Origin: Acanthosepion pharaonis
Lineage: Eukaryota; Mollusca; Cephalopoda; Sepiida; Sepiidae
DNA length: 64,000 bases
Direction: 5' to 3'
NCBI GenBank assembly: GCA_903632075.3
Contig: CAHIKZ030005579.1
Coordinates: 80,001-144,000, forward strand
Shown here: positions 43,000 to 54,011 of the stretch, in pieces
How the letters are laid out: each line of letters begins with the position of its first letter
Numbering within the stretch: position 1 is the stretch's first letter
Notes under the pieces: model-generated
The model's database searches: none
Told to the model about the DNA's origin: nothing
Seen by the model: the letters and a program-made list of their open reading frames with translations, nothing else
Program-made: the position numbers and the translations under genes

Positions 43000-44460
43000 C
43001 ACCCCTCTGTGATAGAATGTGACACAAGGTTAGTTTAATGTGGGGTGCCCATACGCGTCCATTCGAGCCTAATACAAAAATTCCCCAGTTCTAGAGACCA
43101 CTATCACGCTGGCGTCGATATCCATCAATGAGGTAGGTACTGCCGCAATGTCAGAATCCTCTGTGCCAAGTTTCTACGTTATTTAAAGAGGCGAATAGAT
43201 ACCACGTTCTGATCCCAATTCACTCACCTCCCCACGAGGTTAGGAGATGACTGGATTGCGTTTTTGATGTCGGGTGGCTGTGACCGTACATAAAGACAAA
43301 AAAAAATCAGTTCTGTTCCCCCGGACAGTTATGGCGGTGGTGTCGTTATCCGGTGGCGGAGTGTGACTTAAGGTCATTTTTAGTACCGGTGCTTAATTAT
43401 TCAGTCCCCGTGACCACTGTAACACTGGCGTTGGTCTTTAGTGACATGAGGGGAGGTGCTGCTGCAGGTTGGAATGAGTGAGAGATTTCACACAAATTAA
43501 TACCAATTTTGAAGTGATTTCATCTGCTGGAAAAAAGTTATAAAGTAGGGAAATGGTGAGTTATCCCCCAGTTTTAGTCCGCATCAAAATTCCAACAAAT
43601 TCACTAACACAAGGTCCCGTATCGTCAAAGGTCACTCCCTCCCTACACAAGCGACTGAAATAATTCTTTGACTCATGGATTAGGCAGGAAATTCCTCACA
43701 ATCTGATATCTATTTCATGAGGATCACCTAGAGAGAAAAAAGTTGAAATGCGATCTCTTCGAGCAAACCGCTTTTCGGACAAGGGATCCCCTCAGACCTT
43801 TTCCTTGAGCTGTTCGAAGAGATAAACACAGCAGAGAGGAGAAGAACAGATGATACACTTTGATCCCAGTTCGAAAGTCGAAAAGGTATTTATCTGACCT
43901 CCTCACTAAGGTAGGATGTGACACAAGGTGTTTTTACGTGGGTTGCCCATGCACGGGAATATGCATATAGGTCAAGAACAAAAAATTGCCATAACACAGC
44001 CACCACTGTCACGATAACGTCGATATTACATGAACTCCCACCTCTCTTAGTGTAACGAGGAAGGTGCTGACTCGATCCCTGGGATCGAGCGCGTTCTCCC
44101 ATCTAAAACGAGGAGAGAACAGATGCTACACTTTGATCCAGACCAAAAGGCCAAGAATGTATTTAGCTGAGGTCTCCCCGCTAAGGCCGTATGTGACATA
44201 AGGCCTTTTTTAACATACCCATACGCATGAATATGCATGTGGGCCAAGGAGAAAAATTGCCCCCTCCCAGCGACCTGACGTCGATATTACATCGAACCCA
44301 CCTCTCTTAGTAAAACGAGGAAGGTGCTGCATCGGGGTTAGGATCTCCGAGATCGGGCGCTTTCTCTCGTCTCAATTTAGAAAAGAACAGATACTACGCT
44401 TTAATCTCGACAAAAACGCCGAGATTTAAACTCTACTTCACACGTCCTGTTCGATATTTT
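43000..44460 (+). repeat. Cluster of diverged R1 repeat copies
   Basis: At least four partial copies begin near 43000, 43210, 43895 and 44165, each with a TGACCTCC/TCACC head, TGTGACxxAAGG core and GTGGG-GCCCAT block. The last two are long and similar, sharing ACGTCGATATTACAT, CACCTCTCTTAGT and AACGAGGAAGGTGCTG. The intervening 43300-43720 is unrecognised. Confidence 0.65.
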
Positions 44461-45313
44461 AAACTTGTCAACTGAAAAAAATGAATCCATCTTTTGCTTT
44501 CGTATTTATTTATTTTACTCTTTTGTTTCCTTGATTTCAAATTCTTCATTATTGCTATGGTGAGCTTAAAAATGACATAACAGTATCTTGGAGACTAAGT
44601 TATGTACCGTCTGCTGTTAACAGAAAAAAAAATCGCTTTTATTCGTCCAAAATGGTCGTCCTAAAGTTCTTACGCGTTGTCTTTTTTGAGCTGATAACTC
44701 TTCTTAAGTGTTGATCAATACCTACCTGCCGTAAGCGAAAGCCTATGCAGAGAAGTTTTTAAAAAATAATATTAAGTCCAAACCCCAGGGAGCCTTCCAC
44801 CCAGGCAGTACCTTTCCTTCAGTAAGGGGCTTGTTTTATTGACCGGCCCATGGAGGTAACCCCAAAAGTCAAAATGCCGAAGGGGCTTGATCAATTTTTC
44901 CACGGTTTTGCCGTTAAACCCACTTTAAATCTCGACATTGTATCCCATTCTGTAGTGGCGTGGGCTCTCTGGTAAATACTCTTCGTGATGATCAATGAAA
45001 AAGCGTTGAAATGAGAGACACGTTTCAAATTTCATCGCTCTTACCGATTGATTAGTAATACACAATTCTATACAAAGAAGACATTATTAAAACGCTCAAT
45101 CCAAAATCAAATGATAGAAATGAATAGCTTTATCTGGAGGTAGAAATAATAATGGACAAACATGAAAACTCGAGACTTTTCAAAAGATTGCAATTGATCC
45201 GCACCAGATAAACCAAACAATTTCTTACATGTATATTTGTAAAATGTTGTATTTTTAAATTGCCTTAGTTCTCCATTGATTTTCTTTTTAAGAAATCTTT
45301 TTAACTGTTTAAA
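44461..45313. other. Region downstream of the glycosyltransferase gene, no gene
   Basis: No motif or long open frame on either strand. Part may be 3' UTR if a polyadenylation site beyond 45314 is used. Confidence 0.45.
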
Positions 45314-45319
45314 TTTATT
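45314..45319 (-). promoter_or_regulatory. Candidate polyadenylation signal AATAAA
   Basis: Minus-strand AATAAA about 285 bases after the stop codon of the GT31 gene. It is the first canonical hexamer seen in the minus direction; actual use is unproven. Confidence 0.4.
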
Positions 45320-45601
45320 CAGGTTCTAACATGTGTTTTTGTTCTAAAACATTGGTTACTTTGTAAAAGTTTTAATTTACAAAGATGAATCAATAAAGTG
45401 TTCGTTTTTTTTTCTTTCTTTTTTCTTTCAAATTTTCTTTTTAAAAATACCTGTTAATTTTTTTTTCAGTCAAAAATTTCTTATTAGTAAATTAGATTTT
45501 TTTTTAATTGGTAAAAACGTTTTCTTTAAAAAAAAAAAAATTAAAAAAAAAGACAAACAAAAGAAACAAGAGTTTTAAGATGACACTAACAGGATAAATT
45601 G

Positions 45602-46870
45602 TTAGCGGGGACCAGGCGTTCGGCTCACCGGGAAATTCCGGTGTTCAGAAGACAATAAGTTCATTCTCTCTTTTAACTTTTGCCATAATGTATACATTGT
45701 ATTGTAACCGCGAACGTGATAGAAAACAAGCGTCCGCGTTGTGTCCTTAAAGAAACGGTCCACAACTTTGCCCGAGTCGAGAACGTAGGCCGAATTAAAT
45801 CGCACATGTTTTAAACCGATAGCCTTGACCAGGACCCCGGTCACGTAAACATCATCAATCCAGAAGAACGGGATGGTTAAGGACTTCTTGAGTAAGCGGA
45901 CGGCCAGGTCTGGACTCATAACAAACGCTGAGCCCGAACAGTATGACGGGTAGGTGTCACGCGGGAACTCGCGGCGTGGGACGAACCATTTACTGCGACG
46001 GTCCCGAATGGCTCTCATTCCCGTCCACACATTGCACATGATGAAGTCTTGCCGGCCGAAATTATGCTGATGTAGATCATTTAGCTGCTTGGCCAGCAGA
46101 AAGATGTTGACCAATATGTCGTCATCCGTCTTGAGAATGTAAGTGATGTTATGGCAGTAAGCAGCGATCCAACGGAGCGCGACCATTGCTTTAAAGCTAA
46201 GGTTACGATACGAGTCCTTAAAATCACTCTGCATAATGTCATTGTAGCGATCCGACTCAAGCTTCACCATTTCCATGACACGAACGCTATCCACGACGCC
46301 CATGACGAACACGAGACGAACCTCGTAGTTTTTCAGCAAGTCCTTCTCCCCCCAAGTTTGCCGAATTGCCATGCGACGCTTAAAATTGTTTGGGGCTGTG
46401 TGGATGTAGACTATGACAAAATTATGCGAGGCGCACAGAAAAGAAGGGTTAATAATTTGGCTAAAATTGTAAGGAAGACCGAGGCTAGGTCCCGTTGTGA
46501 GTGATGATTGATTCCATAGAGATGTTTGTGAGTCTATATTTTCATCTGGTAGTTGCTGTATCTGCAACACTTGCTGCTTGGATTGCGATGAAGAAGAGCC
46601 AACGCGGGCCGATCTGTAGGGCATCCCGTTAAAAAAGAAAAAATTGTTATTATATTCATTTTGTTTTATATTAAGATTTTTATTGTTGGTGTTTAAATCC
46701 TCGCCACCTATCTCCTGTCGCTCTTTGGCCGGTAACGAAGACAATCTGGTCATCTTGAGCTCCTGTTTTTTTCTGGACGAGAGTTCACGGAGAATAAGGA
46801 ACGAACAAAGCGACAGGAACGCGACTCCCATATAAAATATCCGGAAGACTTTGGGTAGTCGTGGGAACAT
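45602..46870 (-). CDS. Beta-1,3-galactosyltransferase-like protein (GT31)
   Basis: Intact 422-residue type II membrane protein of the Golgi. The family transfers galactose (or GlcNAc in relatives) from a UDP-sugar in beta-1,3 linkage to glycan acceptors. Features in order: short basic N-terminus; signal-anchor at about 10-28; low-complexity Asn-rich stem to about 140; catalytic domain with RRMAIRQTWG (165-174), VRLVFVMG (184-191), ESDRYNDI (205-212), DSYRNLSFKAM (219-229), the metal-binding triad in KTDDDI (Asp 249-251), YPSYCSGSAFVMS (307-319) and IDDVYVTG (338-345). Sequons are at Asn 120, 135, 223 and 241. Length is somewhat above the usual 310-400. The start is the first in-frame ATG; the frame is open 58 codons further upstream but holds no ATG. 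Coding DNA is in one exon, as is common for B3GALT genes. Galactosyl- versus GlcNAc-transferase activity cannot be told from sequence. Confidence 0.93.
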   Translation of the reverse strand: MFPRLPKVFRIFYMGVAFLSLCSFLILRELSSRKKQELKMTRLSSLPAKERQEIGGEDLNTNNKNLNIKQNEYNNNFFFFNGMPYRSARVGSSSSQSKQQVLQIQQLPDENIDSQTSLWNQSSLTTGPSLGLPYNFSQIINPSFLCASHNFVIVYIHTAPNNFKRRMAIRQTWGEKDLLKNYEVRLVFVMGVVDSVRVMEMVKLESDRYNDIMQSDFKDSYRNLSFKAMVALRWIAAYCHNITYILKTDDDILVNIFLLAKQLNDLHQHNFGRQDFIMCNVWTGMRAIRDRRSKWFVPRREFPRDTYPSYCSGSAFVMSPDLAVRLLKKSLTIPFFWIDDVYVTGVLVKAIGLKHVRFNSAYVLDSGKVVDRFFKDTTRTLVFYHVRGYNTMYTLWQKLKERMNLLSSEHRNFPVSRTPGPR

Positions 46871-47093
46871 CGGGGCCGGAGTCCTCCGCTGCCGGCGCCT
46901 GATCACATTACCACCCGTGCGTTCCCCGGCGGTCGACCGTGGAGGAGCATCATTGTGCGTCGGGCCGGCGGCAGGAGTCGGGGCGAGTTTGCGCGTCGGA
47001 ATAGGAATGTTTGCTGAAGGGTGAGGCTGCTGCCCGGTCGCTGGTCACGACATGCAGCCGGCGTCAAAGAAACTCGTCAGCCATGGGGCAAAT
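46871..47093 (-). promoter_or_regulatory. GC-rich 5' UTR with three upstream ORFs
   Basis: Markedly GC- and CpG-rich compared with the AT-rich window. Three short upstream ORFs lie on the minus strand: 7 codons including stop (47084-47064), 3 codons (47053-47045) and 17 codons (46953-46903). The last ends 32 bases before the main ATG. The main ATG lacks a purine at -3, a weak context, so the upstream ORFs could reduce translation. This is inference from sequence only. Confidence 0.6.
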
Positions 47094-47120
47094 CTGAAAA
47101 GCGAAAAGAGAAAAATTAGT
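47094..47120 (-). promoter_or_regulatory. Likely 3' splice site of the coding exon
   Basis: The minus strand reads TTTTTCTCTTTTCGCTTTTCAG, a long pyrimidine tract ending in CAG at 47094-47095. The exon would begin at 47093. This places one or more non-coding 5' exons upstream (higher coordinates), not identified here. A weaker acceptor (CCTCACCCTTCAG) lies near 47013. Confidence 0.6.
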
Positions 47121-47164
47121 CAAAAGAAAGACAAATTTTATATTTTCACCATCGTACGGACTCA

Positions 47165-47165
47165 A

Positions 47166-47212
<47 letters not shown>
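47165..47212 (+). repeat. (CA)n microsatellite
   Basis: About 22 CA units inside the presumed intron of the GT31 gene. Confidence 0.95.
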
Positions 47213-47221
47213 TCTGTTGAC

Positions 47222-47575
47222 TGATTAATTGGTTGACTGATTTGTTTTTTACGGTTTATCAACCCATTGCAAGTTATTTAAAGCCAGAAATTATTTTTAC
47301 AGTGTAAGAATTGTTGGGAAATAATAGTGATTTACTAATACAAGTGCTACTAATTAACCTATACCTGGGGGAAAGAGGTGGATTTATACCTTTCCCAAAG
47401 GTATTTCCGCTGATGTAACGAAGCCAACTGGAACTGGAACTCGGCTCTCCGATTAAAAATTCCGAGCCGTTATATATTACACCACCCGCACATCCAAGCG
47501 TACCAAACAGTCACCCATCTAGGTACTGACTCGACTTGGCGTTGCTTAATTTCAGTGCTCGTACGAGAATTGCAC
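47222..47575 (-). mobile_element. Composite 5S-rRNA/tRNA SINE, copy 1
   Basis: In minus-strand order: a 5S-rRNA-like head (47567-47494) with AAATTAAGCAACGCC and TAGATGGGTGACTG, the 5S internal promoter region; then a tRNA-like part (AACGGCTCGGAATT and box-B-like GAGTTCCAGTTCC at 47431-47442); then body with GGGAAAGGTATAAATCC; then the tail GGCTTTAAATAACTTGCAAT. So it fuses 5S and tRNA promoters. The 5S part is too short and diverged to be an rRNA gene. Confidence 0.8.
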
Positions 47576-47990
47576 ATCAGTGAAATCATCTGCAAGAATA
47601 GTCCATGCTTCTTCCACGGAGTCGAATCACCCTTACTTCCCCCGTATTCCAAATGTGAGCAGAAATTTCCTCTAAGGCGGTATTTTCCCAAGAACTGCTA
47701 CTTTGGGAGACAGACTCCCGCGTGGATGCTTTCCTGAACGCTATACACTCTTTTCTTCAGAGTAAGGGTCAATCTTTATCTAATCTATCTTCTTAGTCAA
47801 CTTAATCTTTACTTTTTACAACCTCCTCTTTCGCTCATATCACACCTCATTCAGCATTACCATTTCGATTGTAATCCTCTAACCTGATTGGCTCTCGAGG
47901 CTTGTATTAGGCGAACGTTAGTAAAAAAAAATCAAACGCTGATTACAGTTTATATCAAGACGTTAAACATACAAATTGAATTGATTAAAA
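47576..47990. other. No recognised feature
   Basis: Two short open frames on opposite strands near 47470-47737 overlap the SINE and are not supported. Confidence 0.45.
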
Positions 47991-47999
47991 GGAAAGAAA

Positions 48000-48450
48000 C
48001 GTCAGTATCTGTCTATATTTCTGAGATGAGATATTATGTACACTATTTACATTATTCGGACTATTGTCCTCATCTTTGTTGCCATATTTATTACAACCTT
48101 TCGGCCTTTCAGTATCTGTCTATATTTCTGAGATGAGATATAATGTACACTATTTACTATTGTCCTCATCTTTGTTGCCATATTTATTACAACGTTTCGG
48201 ACCTTCAGTATCTGTCTATATTTCTGAGATGAGGTATTATGTACACTATTTACATTATTCGAACTATTGTCCTCATCTTTGTTGCCATATTTATTACAAC
48301 GTTTCGGACCTTCAGTATCTGTCTATATTTCTGAGATGAGGTATTATGTACACTATTTACATTATTCGAACTATTGTCCTCATCTTTGTCGCCATATTTA
48401 TTACAACGTTTCGCCCTTTCAGTATCTGTCTATATCTCTGAGATGAGGTA
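48000..48450 (-). repeat. R3 tandem array, four to five units
   Basis: CAGTATCTGTCTATATTTCT starts units at 48005, 48109, 48208, 48314 and (partial) 48420, a period of about 99-106 bp. Each minus-strand unit has CCGAAACGTTGTAATAAATA and GATGAGGACAATAGT. One unit lacks about 10 bp. Confidence 0.88.
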
Positions 48451-48590
48451 TGACGCATATATTCTATGACAATTTCTCGGACATTCAGGTCGGTAAATGT
48501 TGTTAATACTGTTTATTATAAAACAGAGCATTTACTTAAATATTTGTATCTATAGAAAGAATGCATAAACATAAAAATGTCTTAAAATTT

Positions 48591-48860
48591 CAGAGAATGT
48601 AAATAAATTTAAAAGACATGCCTGTGTAGCTAATCAGTATTTCATTGATTGATTCATTCATTTTCTGCAGCTTATCAACAAACAAGAAATTATAATGTGG
48701 TTATAAAGTGGGGGGTCAATTGTATATTACACTCACTACATACATTGATCCCCCTATTTGTAGCCACTGTAGTTTCTATACATTTATATTCCAGAGAATG
48801 TAAATAAATCTAAAAGACATGCCTGTGTAGCTAATCAGTATTTCATTGATTGATTCGTTT
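48591..48860 (+). repeat. 67-bp direct duplication
   Basis: GAGAATGTAAATAAATxTAAAAGACATGCCTGTGTAGC starts at 48591 and again at 48793 (202 bp apart). The second copy runs into the SINE tail at 48838, so the duplication may mark the SINE insertion. Confidence 0.7.
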
Positions 48861-49205
48861 TCTTATCAACCCTTTGAAGGTTATTTAAAGCCAGAAAATA
48901 TTTGTAGATTGTAAGAATTTTTCTTCGGAGATAATAATGATTTAGTGATACAAATTTTACTAATTAACCCACAGCTTGGGGGAGAAGCGGTGTATTCATA
49001 CATTTCCCCAGGATAATTGTGCGTAAGTGAATTTTACGAACCCAACTGGAACTAGGCTCCCCAATTAACAATTCCAAGTCATTATTCATTAAACAACTCA
49101 CACATCCAAGCTTACAGCACTTTGTATTCCCAAGCCATCACCCATCTAGGCATTGGTCGACATTGCTTAACTTCGATGTTCGTACGGCGTTTCAACGTGA
49201 TGTCG
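48838..49205 (-). mobile_element. Composite 5S-rRNA/tRNA SINE, copy 2
   Basis: Same order as copy 1. The 5S-like head (49189-49121) is better preserved: CATCGAAGTTAAGCAA, CCTAGATGGGTGATGGC and TTGGGAATACAAA match 5S rRNA internal and 3' regions. Then come a tRNA-like segment, a TGGGGAAATGTATGAATAC body and the GGCTTTAAATAACCTTCAAA tail. Confidence 0.82.
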
Positions 49206-49269
49206 CTGTAAGCCTCATTCCTGTTTGGTTGTTAGAATAGAAAAAAAGCTATATCAAAAGCGCTTTGCT

Positions 49270-49444
49270 TTAAAAGAAAGAAAGAAAGAAAGAAAGAAGG
49301 GAAAAGGTAGAGAGGAAGAAAAAGTATAAAGATAGAAAAACGAAAGAAAGAAAATGTAGAAAGAAAGAGGGAAAGAAAGAAAATGTAGAAAGAAAGAAAG
49401 AAAGAAAGAAAATTTAGAAAGAAAGGGAGAAAGGAAGAAAATGT

Positions 49445-49499
<55 letters not shown>

Positions 49500-49560
49500 A
49501 AATTTAGAAAAAAGGGAGAAAGGAAGAAAGAAAGAAAGACGTTGCAAAATGGAAAGAAAG
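49270..49560 (+). repeat. (GAAA)n polypurine microsatellite
   Basis: About 290 bp of GAAA repeat with variants (AAATTTAGAAAG, AAATGTAGAAAG, GGGAGAAAGG). The plus strand is almost pure purine. Confidence 0.95.
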
Positions 49561-50124
49561 AAAGAATGTAGAGGTGATAACACAATCACGTGTTTAACGT
49601 CTGCTTTAGTGAAATACAAAAACCTTGTGACTTTCAAATCTTTTTATTTGTACCCTATTCTTCAAATAACAACCCGAATTCATATTTATGATTATTATTG
49701 CAATATTTTTTTTAAAGTTGTTAAGATCAAATATTTAACGCGGTGAATGGGGAATTTCTACGTTTATTTTATCGCCGTAGAACACGCCATGAGTTTATTC
49801 AATCATTAACTTAAATGAAATTTTATTATCATGGTTACTTCTAGTAAAAATAAACGTGATAAAAAGATGAATGAGACAGGCTAAGTTTAGTATCTCGATA
49901 AATGAAACGCCACAATTCACATTCATATGTTTATGATCCCTGTATCTGTAACGTTTCGATGTAAACTGCAACAGGCGTTTGTTGTATACCTCTTTCTGTG
50001 TTTTTCAATATCACAGAATGTGGTTATTCCTCAGGCAAAAGAAGTAGTAAGATAAACTATCTTTTATATATGGATGACATAAAGTTTTACGGAAAGGACA
50101 TGAAAGAAATTGACTCAATGATGC
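49561..50124. other. No recognised feature
   Basis: AT-rich DNA without motif. Confidence 0.45.
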
Positions 50125-51110
50125 AAACAGTAAGAGTTTATGGTGAGGATATTTGTATAGAGTAATGTGCAGTGGTGAAGAAAGGATGGCCGTATACAGA
50201 AGCAGGCAGGCGTGCACAGACTTTATTGGAAGAGAAGCGAAGGTCGAAAGAGCCTGATTTGTGTTGGGGAAATGGGAAAGATTGAAACAGGTAGTTTGTG
50301 TCGCTATCTTGAAAATATTATTTGTGTTTGATTTGATATTCTGTCCGACTCTTGCATGACTGGGTCGTCCGAGGAGGATTTGGACGCCAGCGACGTTTTA
50401 AGATCACACGGCAAATTTCAGTTATTCTGAAATCGAGCATAAACGCTATCCCGAGAGATCTGAAGGACGCTGTCAGAAATTTACACGTATCACCAAATTG
50501 TAGGCCGTTGAAGCCACAAGGGTTTCACGGACGACCTGCACGAAAAGATCAACTGGTGAAGAAAACACCACAAGGCGAAATGTTTCTGTAGTCCGTCGAA
50601 TTATTACAAGAACAGAGTAACTAGGTTAGACAGATTAATTGTGTGGCACTACGTCGGGACATGATTTTATCTGTTTCTTTTTTTATGGCCGGTGAATAGT
50701 CTTTGAAGTTGAGTCTTCTTATAGGCATCCACTTGACCGAAAGGAAACAAACAAATAAGTAAATAAATAAACACATTGGGTATCAAGTGACAAAAACTCG
50801 GATATTGATTATTTCCGGTTGCTGGTCTATATAGTGTTGTGTAGATGCGCAGAGAGTTAGCACGGCTGACGAGCTGAGCTGTTAGACTGACATGGTAGAA
50901 ATTGTACCATTTGTCAAAAAGTACGAGTTTATAGTGAGGATATTTGTATAGAGTAATGTGCAGTGGTGAAGAAAGGATGGCCGTATACAGAAGCAGGCAG
51001 GCGTGCACAGACTTTATTGGAAGAGAAACGAAGGTCGAAATTTGTGTTGGGGAAAATGGCTGACGAGCTAAGCTATTAGACTGACATGGTAGAAATTGTC
51101 CCATTTGTCA
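50125..51110 (+). repeat. Three partial copies of an unclassified repeat
   Basis: AGTTTATxGTGAGGATATTTG with the following 120 bp occurs at 50132-50270 and 50928-51045. A GACGAGCTxAGCTxTTAGAC block with TGACATGGTAGAAATTGT occurs at 50868-50918 and 51060-51110. No protein motif. An open frame at 50352-50591 between copies has no known motif. Confidence 0.7.
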
Positions 51111-51644
51111 CCTACCTGCCCACCCAGACCAAGCAAGCTCTGAATGTAACACCTAGATATACTGTAAACAGGGTGCGCGTTCTCATTTCCCTGTGAACGT
51201 GCAATGGGCCTTTCCTGGTTTGGGGGCGCACACGAACGTAAGCGAGAATAAAAACCCAACGTGGAGTAGTCACTGGAAAGCTAGAGGAGAACCCTGTTAT
51301 ATGTTTACAATTGAACACTGAGGTTACAAACCAGTAATGTTACGTTTGGGGATAAAAGAACACTGCGCACAATATGAAGATACGACCCTGACAGTGAAGC
51401 ATGATGTTAGGAGAAGCTAAATTCTTTCCCCTAAAAAAGATCGATAACTCAAAATACAATTTATTTCCCTTGTCTATCAAGATGAAGTCGCCACTTCTGA
51501 ACTGAACATGGCGACCAGCTGACGTGCACGGGCAATACAATCCGTACTAACAAGTGCAAGTAGCCGACTCTACGAAGTCATTCTTCTCTGTTAGAACAAA
51601 TTATTACATTTTGGACCTATTATTAAATATTTGTGATTATTATT
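51111..51644. other. Unclassified, possibly LTR-like
   Basis: Mixed-composition sequence continuing from the repeat. No reverse transcriptase or integrase motif, polypurine tract or paired LTR is identified. Confidence 0.35.
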
Positions 51645-52027
51645 GACTAGCTTAAAAGCCGCACTGCGTGCAGACCTTTCAGCTACCTCCTGCGAAGGGT
51701 TAATTGGGCTTCCCGACCAAAACTAAAGGGACCTGTTGTTTAGCTTAGAAAACAGCAATGATAATTTTGAAGAAATAATTTTGAATTCCTCAATTTACTC
51801 TATGGAATATCAAAACCTCACTTTAACTGATTCACGCTATAAATCCAGTTCTTACCAAAAGACCGATTTGGGTTGAAATTCCAATTCAGGCTGAAAACTG
51901 AATTCTTCAAAACCTCATGTCAAGAAACCTTGCACTTTAACTTTGATTCATTGGCACTTTGAAGAAATATAATTGATTTCCTTAATTCACAAAGTTTTGG
52001 AAATATTTTAAACTAAATTTAAAAAAA

Positions 52028-52090
<63 letters not shown>

Positions 52091-52860
52091 TCACAAAGAG
52101 GAGGGCTAAAACTAAATGGGACTCTGGTCTAGCTTAGAAAAAACAGCAAGGATAATTTTGAAGAAATTACTTTGAATTCCTCAATTTACTCTATGGAATA
52201 TCAAAACCTCACTTTAAATCTGATTAGGGCTATAAGTTAAATTTCAGCCAAATGACCGATTTAGGCCGAAAGTCCGATTTGGGCCGAAACTCAATTTGTG
52301 CCTAAAATTGAGTTCTTCAAATCACAAACTTCGTGTAACTTCAATTGAGTTGAGTTCTTCAAATCACAAACTCTGCGGAATTTCAAAATTTCACGTCACG
52401 AAACCTCTCACTTTAACAGTTAAAGTGAGATGTTTCGTGACGTGAAATTTAAGTTAACTATAATTCGTTGGTATTTTGAAGAAATAAATCTGATTTCCTC
52501 AATTCTTAAGGTTTGGTAGATATTTTAAACTGAATTTAAAACGAAAAAATTTAAATTCATGAAGTTTTTGTGTTACTTTAAACTTTTTAAAATTTCGAAA
52601 TCACTAATTTTTGTCAATTGCATTAAAATTTGAATTTTTTAACTGATCCCTGCTCATTCAGACACAAATCCCAGTGCTGGATATTCAAACACCAAATGAA
52701 GGGCAGATTTTCAATCCTGGGATCATCCTGATTCTAAAACGGTATAATATGTTTATGTAGAGCAAGGGTGACCCGACTTAGATGGGTTACATACACAGGG
52801 ATGTTCAGACAGAATTTACCGTTTATTTGTTTAGAGAAGAGATAGATAGAAATATGAAAG
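51645..52860 (+). mobile_element. Unclassified element with GATA-type tail
   Basis: It starts GACTAGCTTAAAAGCCGCACT, like the ACTAGCAGCATGGCCCGGCG start at 57820. Two diverged copies of an internal AAACAGCAAxGATAATTTTG block lie at 51750 and 52145, with a (TA)n tract at 52031-52086 between them. It ends with a CAGAATTTACCGTTTATTTG block and a (GATA)n tail. No coding sequence. A non-autonomous retroposon is likely. Confidence 0.5.
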
Positions 52861-52864
52861 AAAG

Positions 52865-52928
<64 letters not shown>

Positions 52929-53146
52929 AAAAAAGAAAGGATTTTGATTTTTAACTAATCTCTCCTTATCCAATGCTGGATGTTCAGGTACCAAATGAAG
53001 GGCAGATTTTCAATCTCGGCTTTATCCTGATTCCAAAAAGATTCTATGTAGAGCAAGTGTGGCCGGGGTTAGAGGGGTTTCTGACACAGGGACGGACAGA
53101 CAGGATTTACCGTTTATTTGTTTAGAAAATAGATAGATACAAATAT

Positions 53147-53184
<38 letters not shown>

Positions 53185-53400
53185 ATTTGAATTTTTAAGT
53201 GTTCTCTCGTCATCGGGACACAAACCCCAATGTTAGATGTTCAAGCACCAGATGAAGGGCAGATTTCCAATCTCAGGATCTACCTGTTTCCATAAAGGTA
53301 TAATGAGTCTACGTAGAGCAAGTGTGACCCAAGTTAAAGGGATCTCAGACACACGGACAGACAGACAGAATTTTACCGTTTATATATTTAGAATTTTCAA
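52640..53400 (+). repeat. Three tandem copies of an element 3' end with (GATA)n/(GAAA)n
   Basis: Each copy has an AxTGTTxAxGxACCAxATGAAGGGCAGATTT-type block (52695, 52992, 53250), then TGTAGAGCAAG or CGTAGAGCAAG (52755, 53045, 53313), ACAGACAGxATTTTACCGTTTAT and, in the first two, a GATA/GAAA microsatellite (52865-52935 and 53145-53185). The period is about 270-295 bp. Confidence 0.8.
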
Positions 53401-54011
53401 TAGTTTAGCACAATGTTATACCTATTCACACCAGAAAAAAAAAACTTTATTTGCCACCACACGCTACAATGTGTCTCAATACACGTCGTGTTTCCATCCA
53501 ACTCCTAGTTTTTGCTTTATGATCTATACTGCCTCTCAGCTGTCCAGTTGCCATGTTTGTTTTTTTTTCAGCAGACACTATCGCTTGTAACTTGAAATGA
53601 TAATGCCTGTCTTCTACGCTCTGAGAGTCCCAACTGGTAATTTGTGAAAGGGTATCGTCTGCTAAATGACTGTGTCCACAAGATTGATGACGTTGTCTGC
53701 TTCGATGACAATAGTTGGTGTGTCTAACTGCAGATATCATCGCTGAGTTACCGTCATCATAAACAAACATGGCGGTAGGTACTGGGAATTGACATTACAT
53801 TTGGAATTAACGGTAGGCCTATTGAGCTAACAGTTTGTTTTTATAGTAGACAAAGGGCGGTAATAAGTCTGGTATTCTTGATGTACACATGAAACATAAC
53901 CGTCAGTCGGTATTATATAGCTGGGGTTGAGGTCTGTGAAGATACCCTACGGTATGTTCAGATTAACCAGAGAGTTACAGTATCGGTAAGAAGCTGTCTA
54001 CTGGTTATCAT
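53401..54011. other. No recognised gene
   Basis: Contains a short inverted pair (GCCATGTTTGTTTTT near 53550 and AACAAACATGGC near 53761) that could bound a 230-bp MITE, but no target duplication was found. Confidence 0.35.

Noticed and set aside
46871..46906. GTG start for the glycosyltransferase, 12 codons upstream
   Set aside because: Non-ATG starts are rare in animals and nothing supports this one. The first in-frame ATG is at 46870, just before the signal-anchor.
47494..47567. 5S rRNA gene
   Set aside because: Only part of the 5S sequence is present, it is diverged, and it continues into tRNA-like and SINE body sequence.
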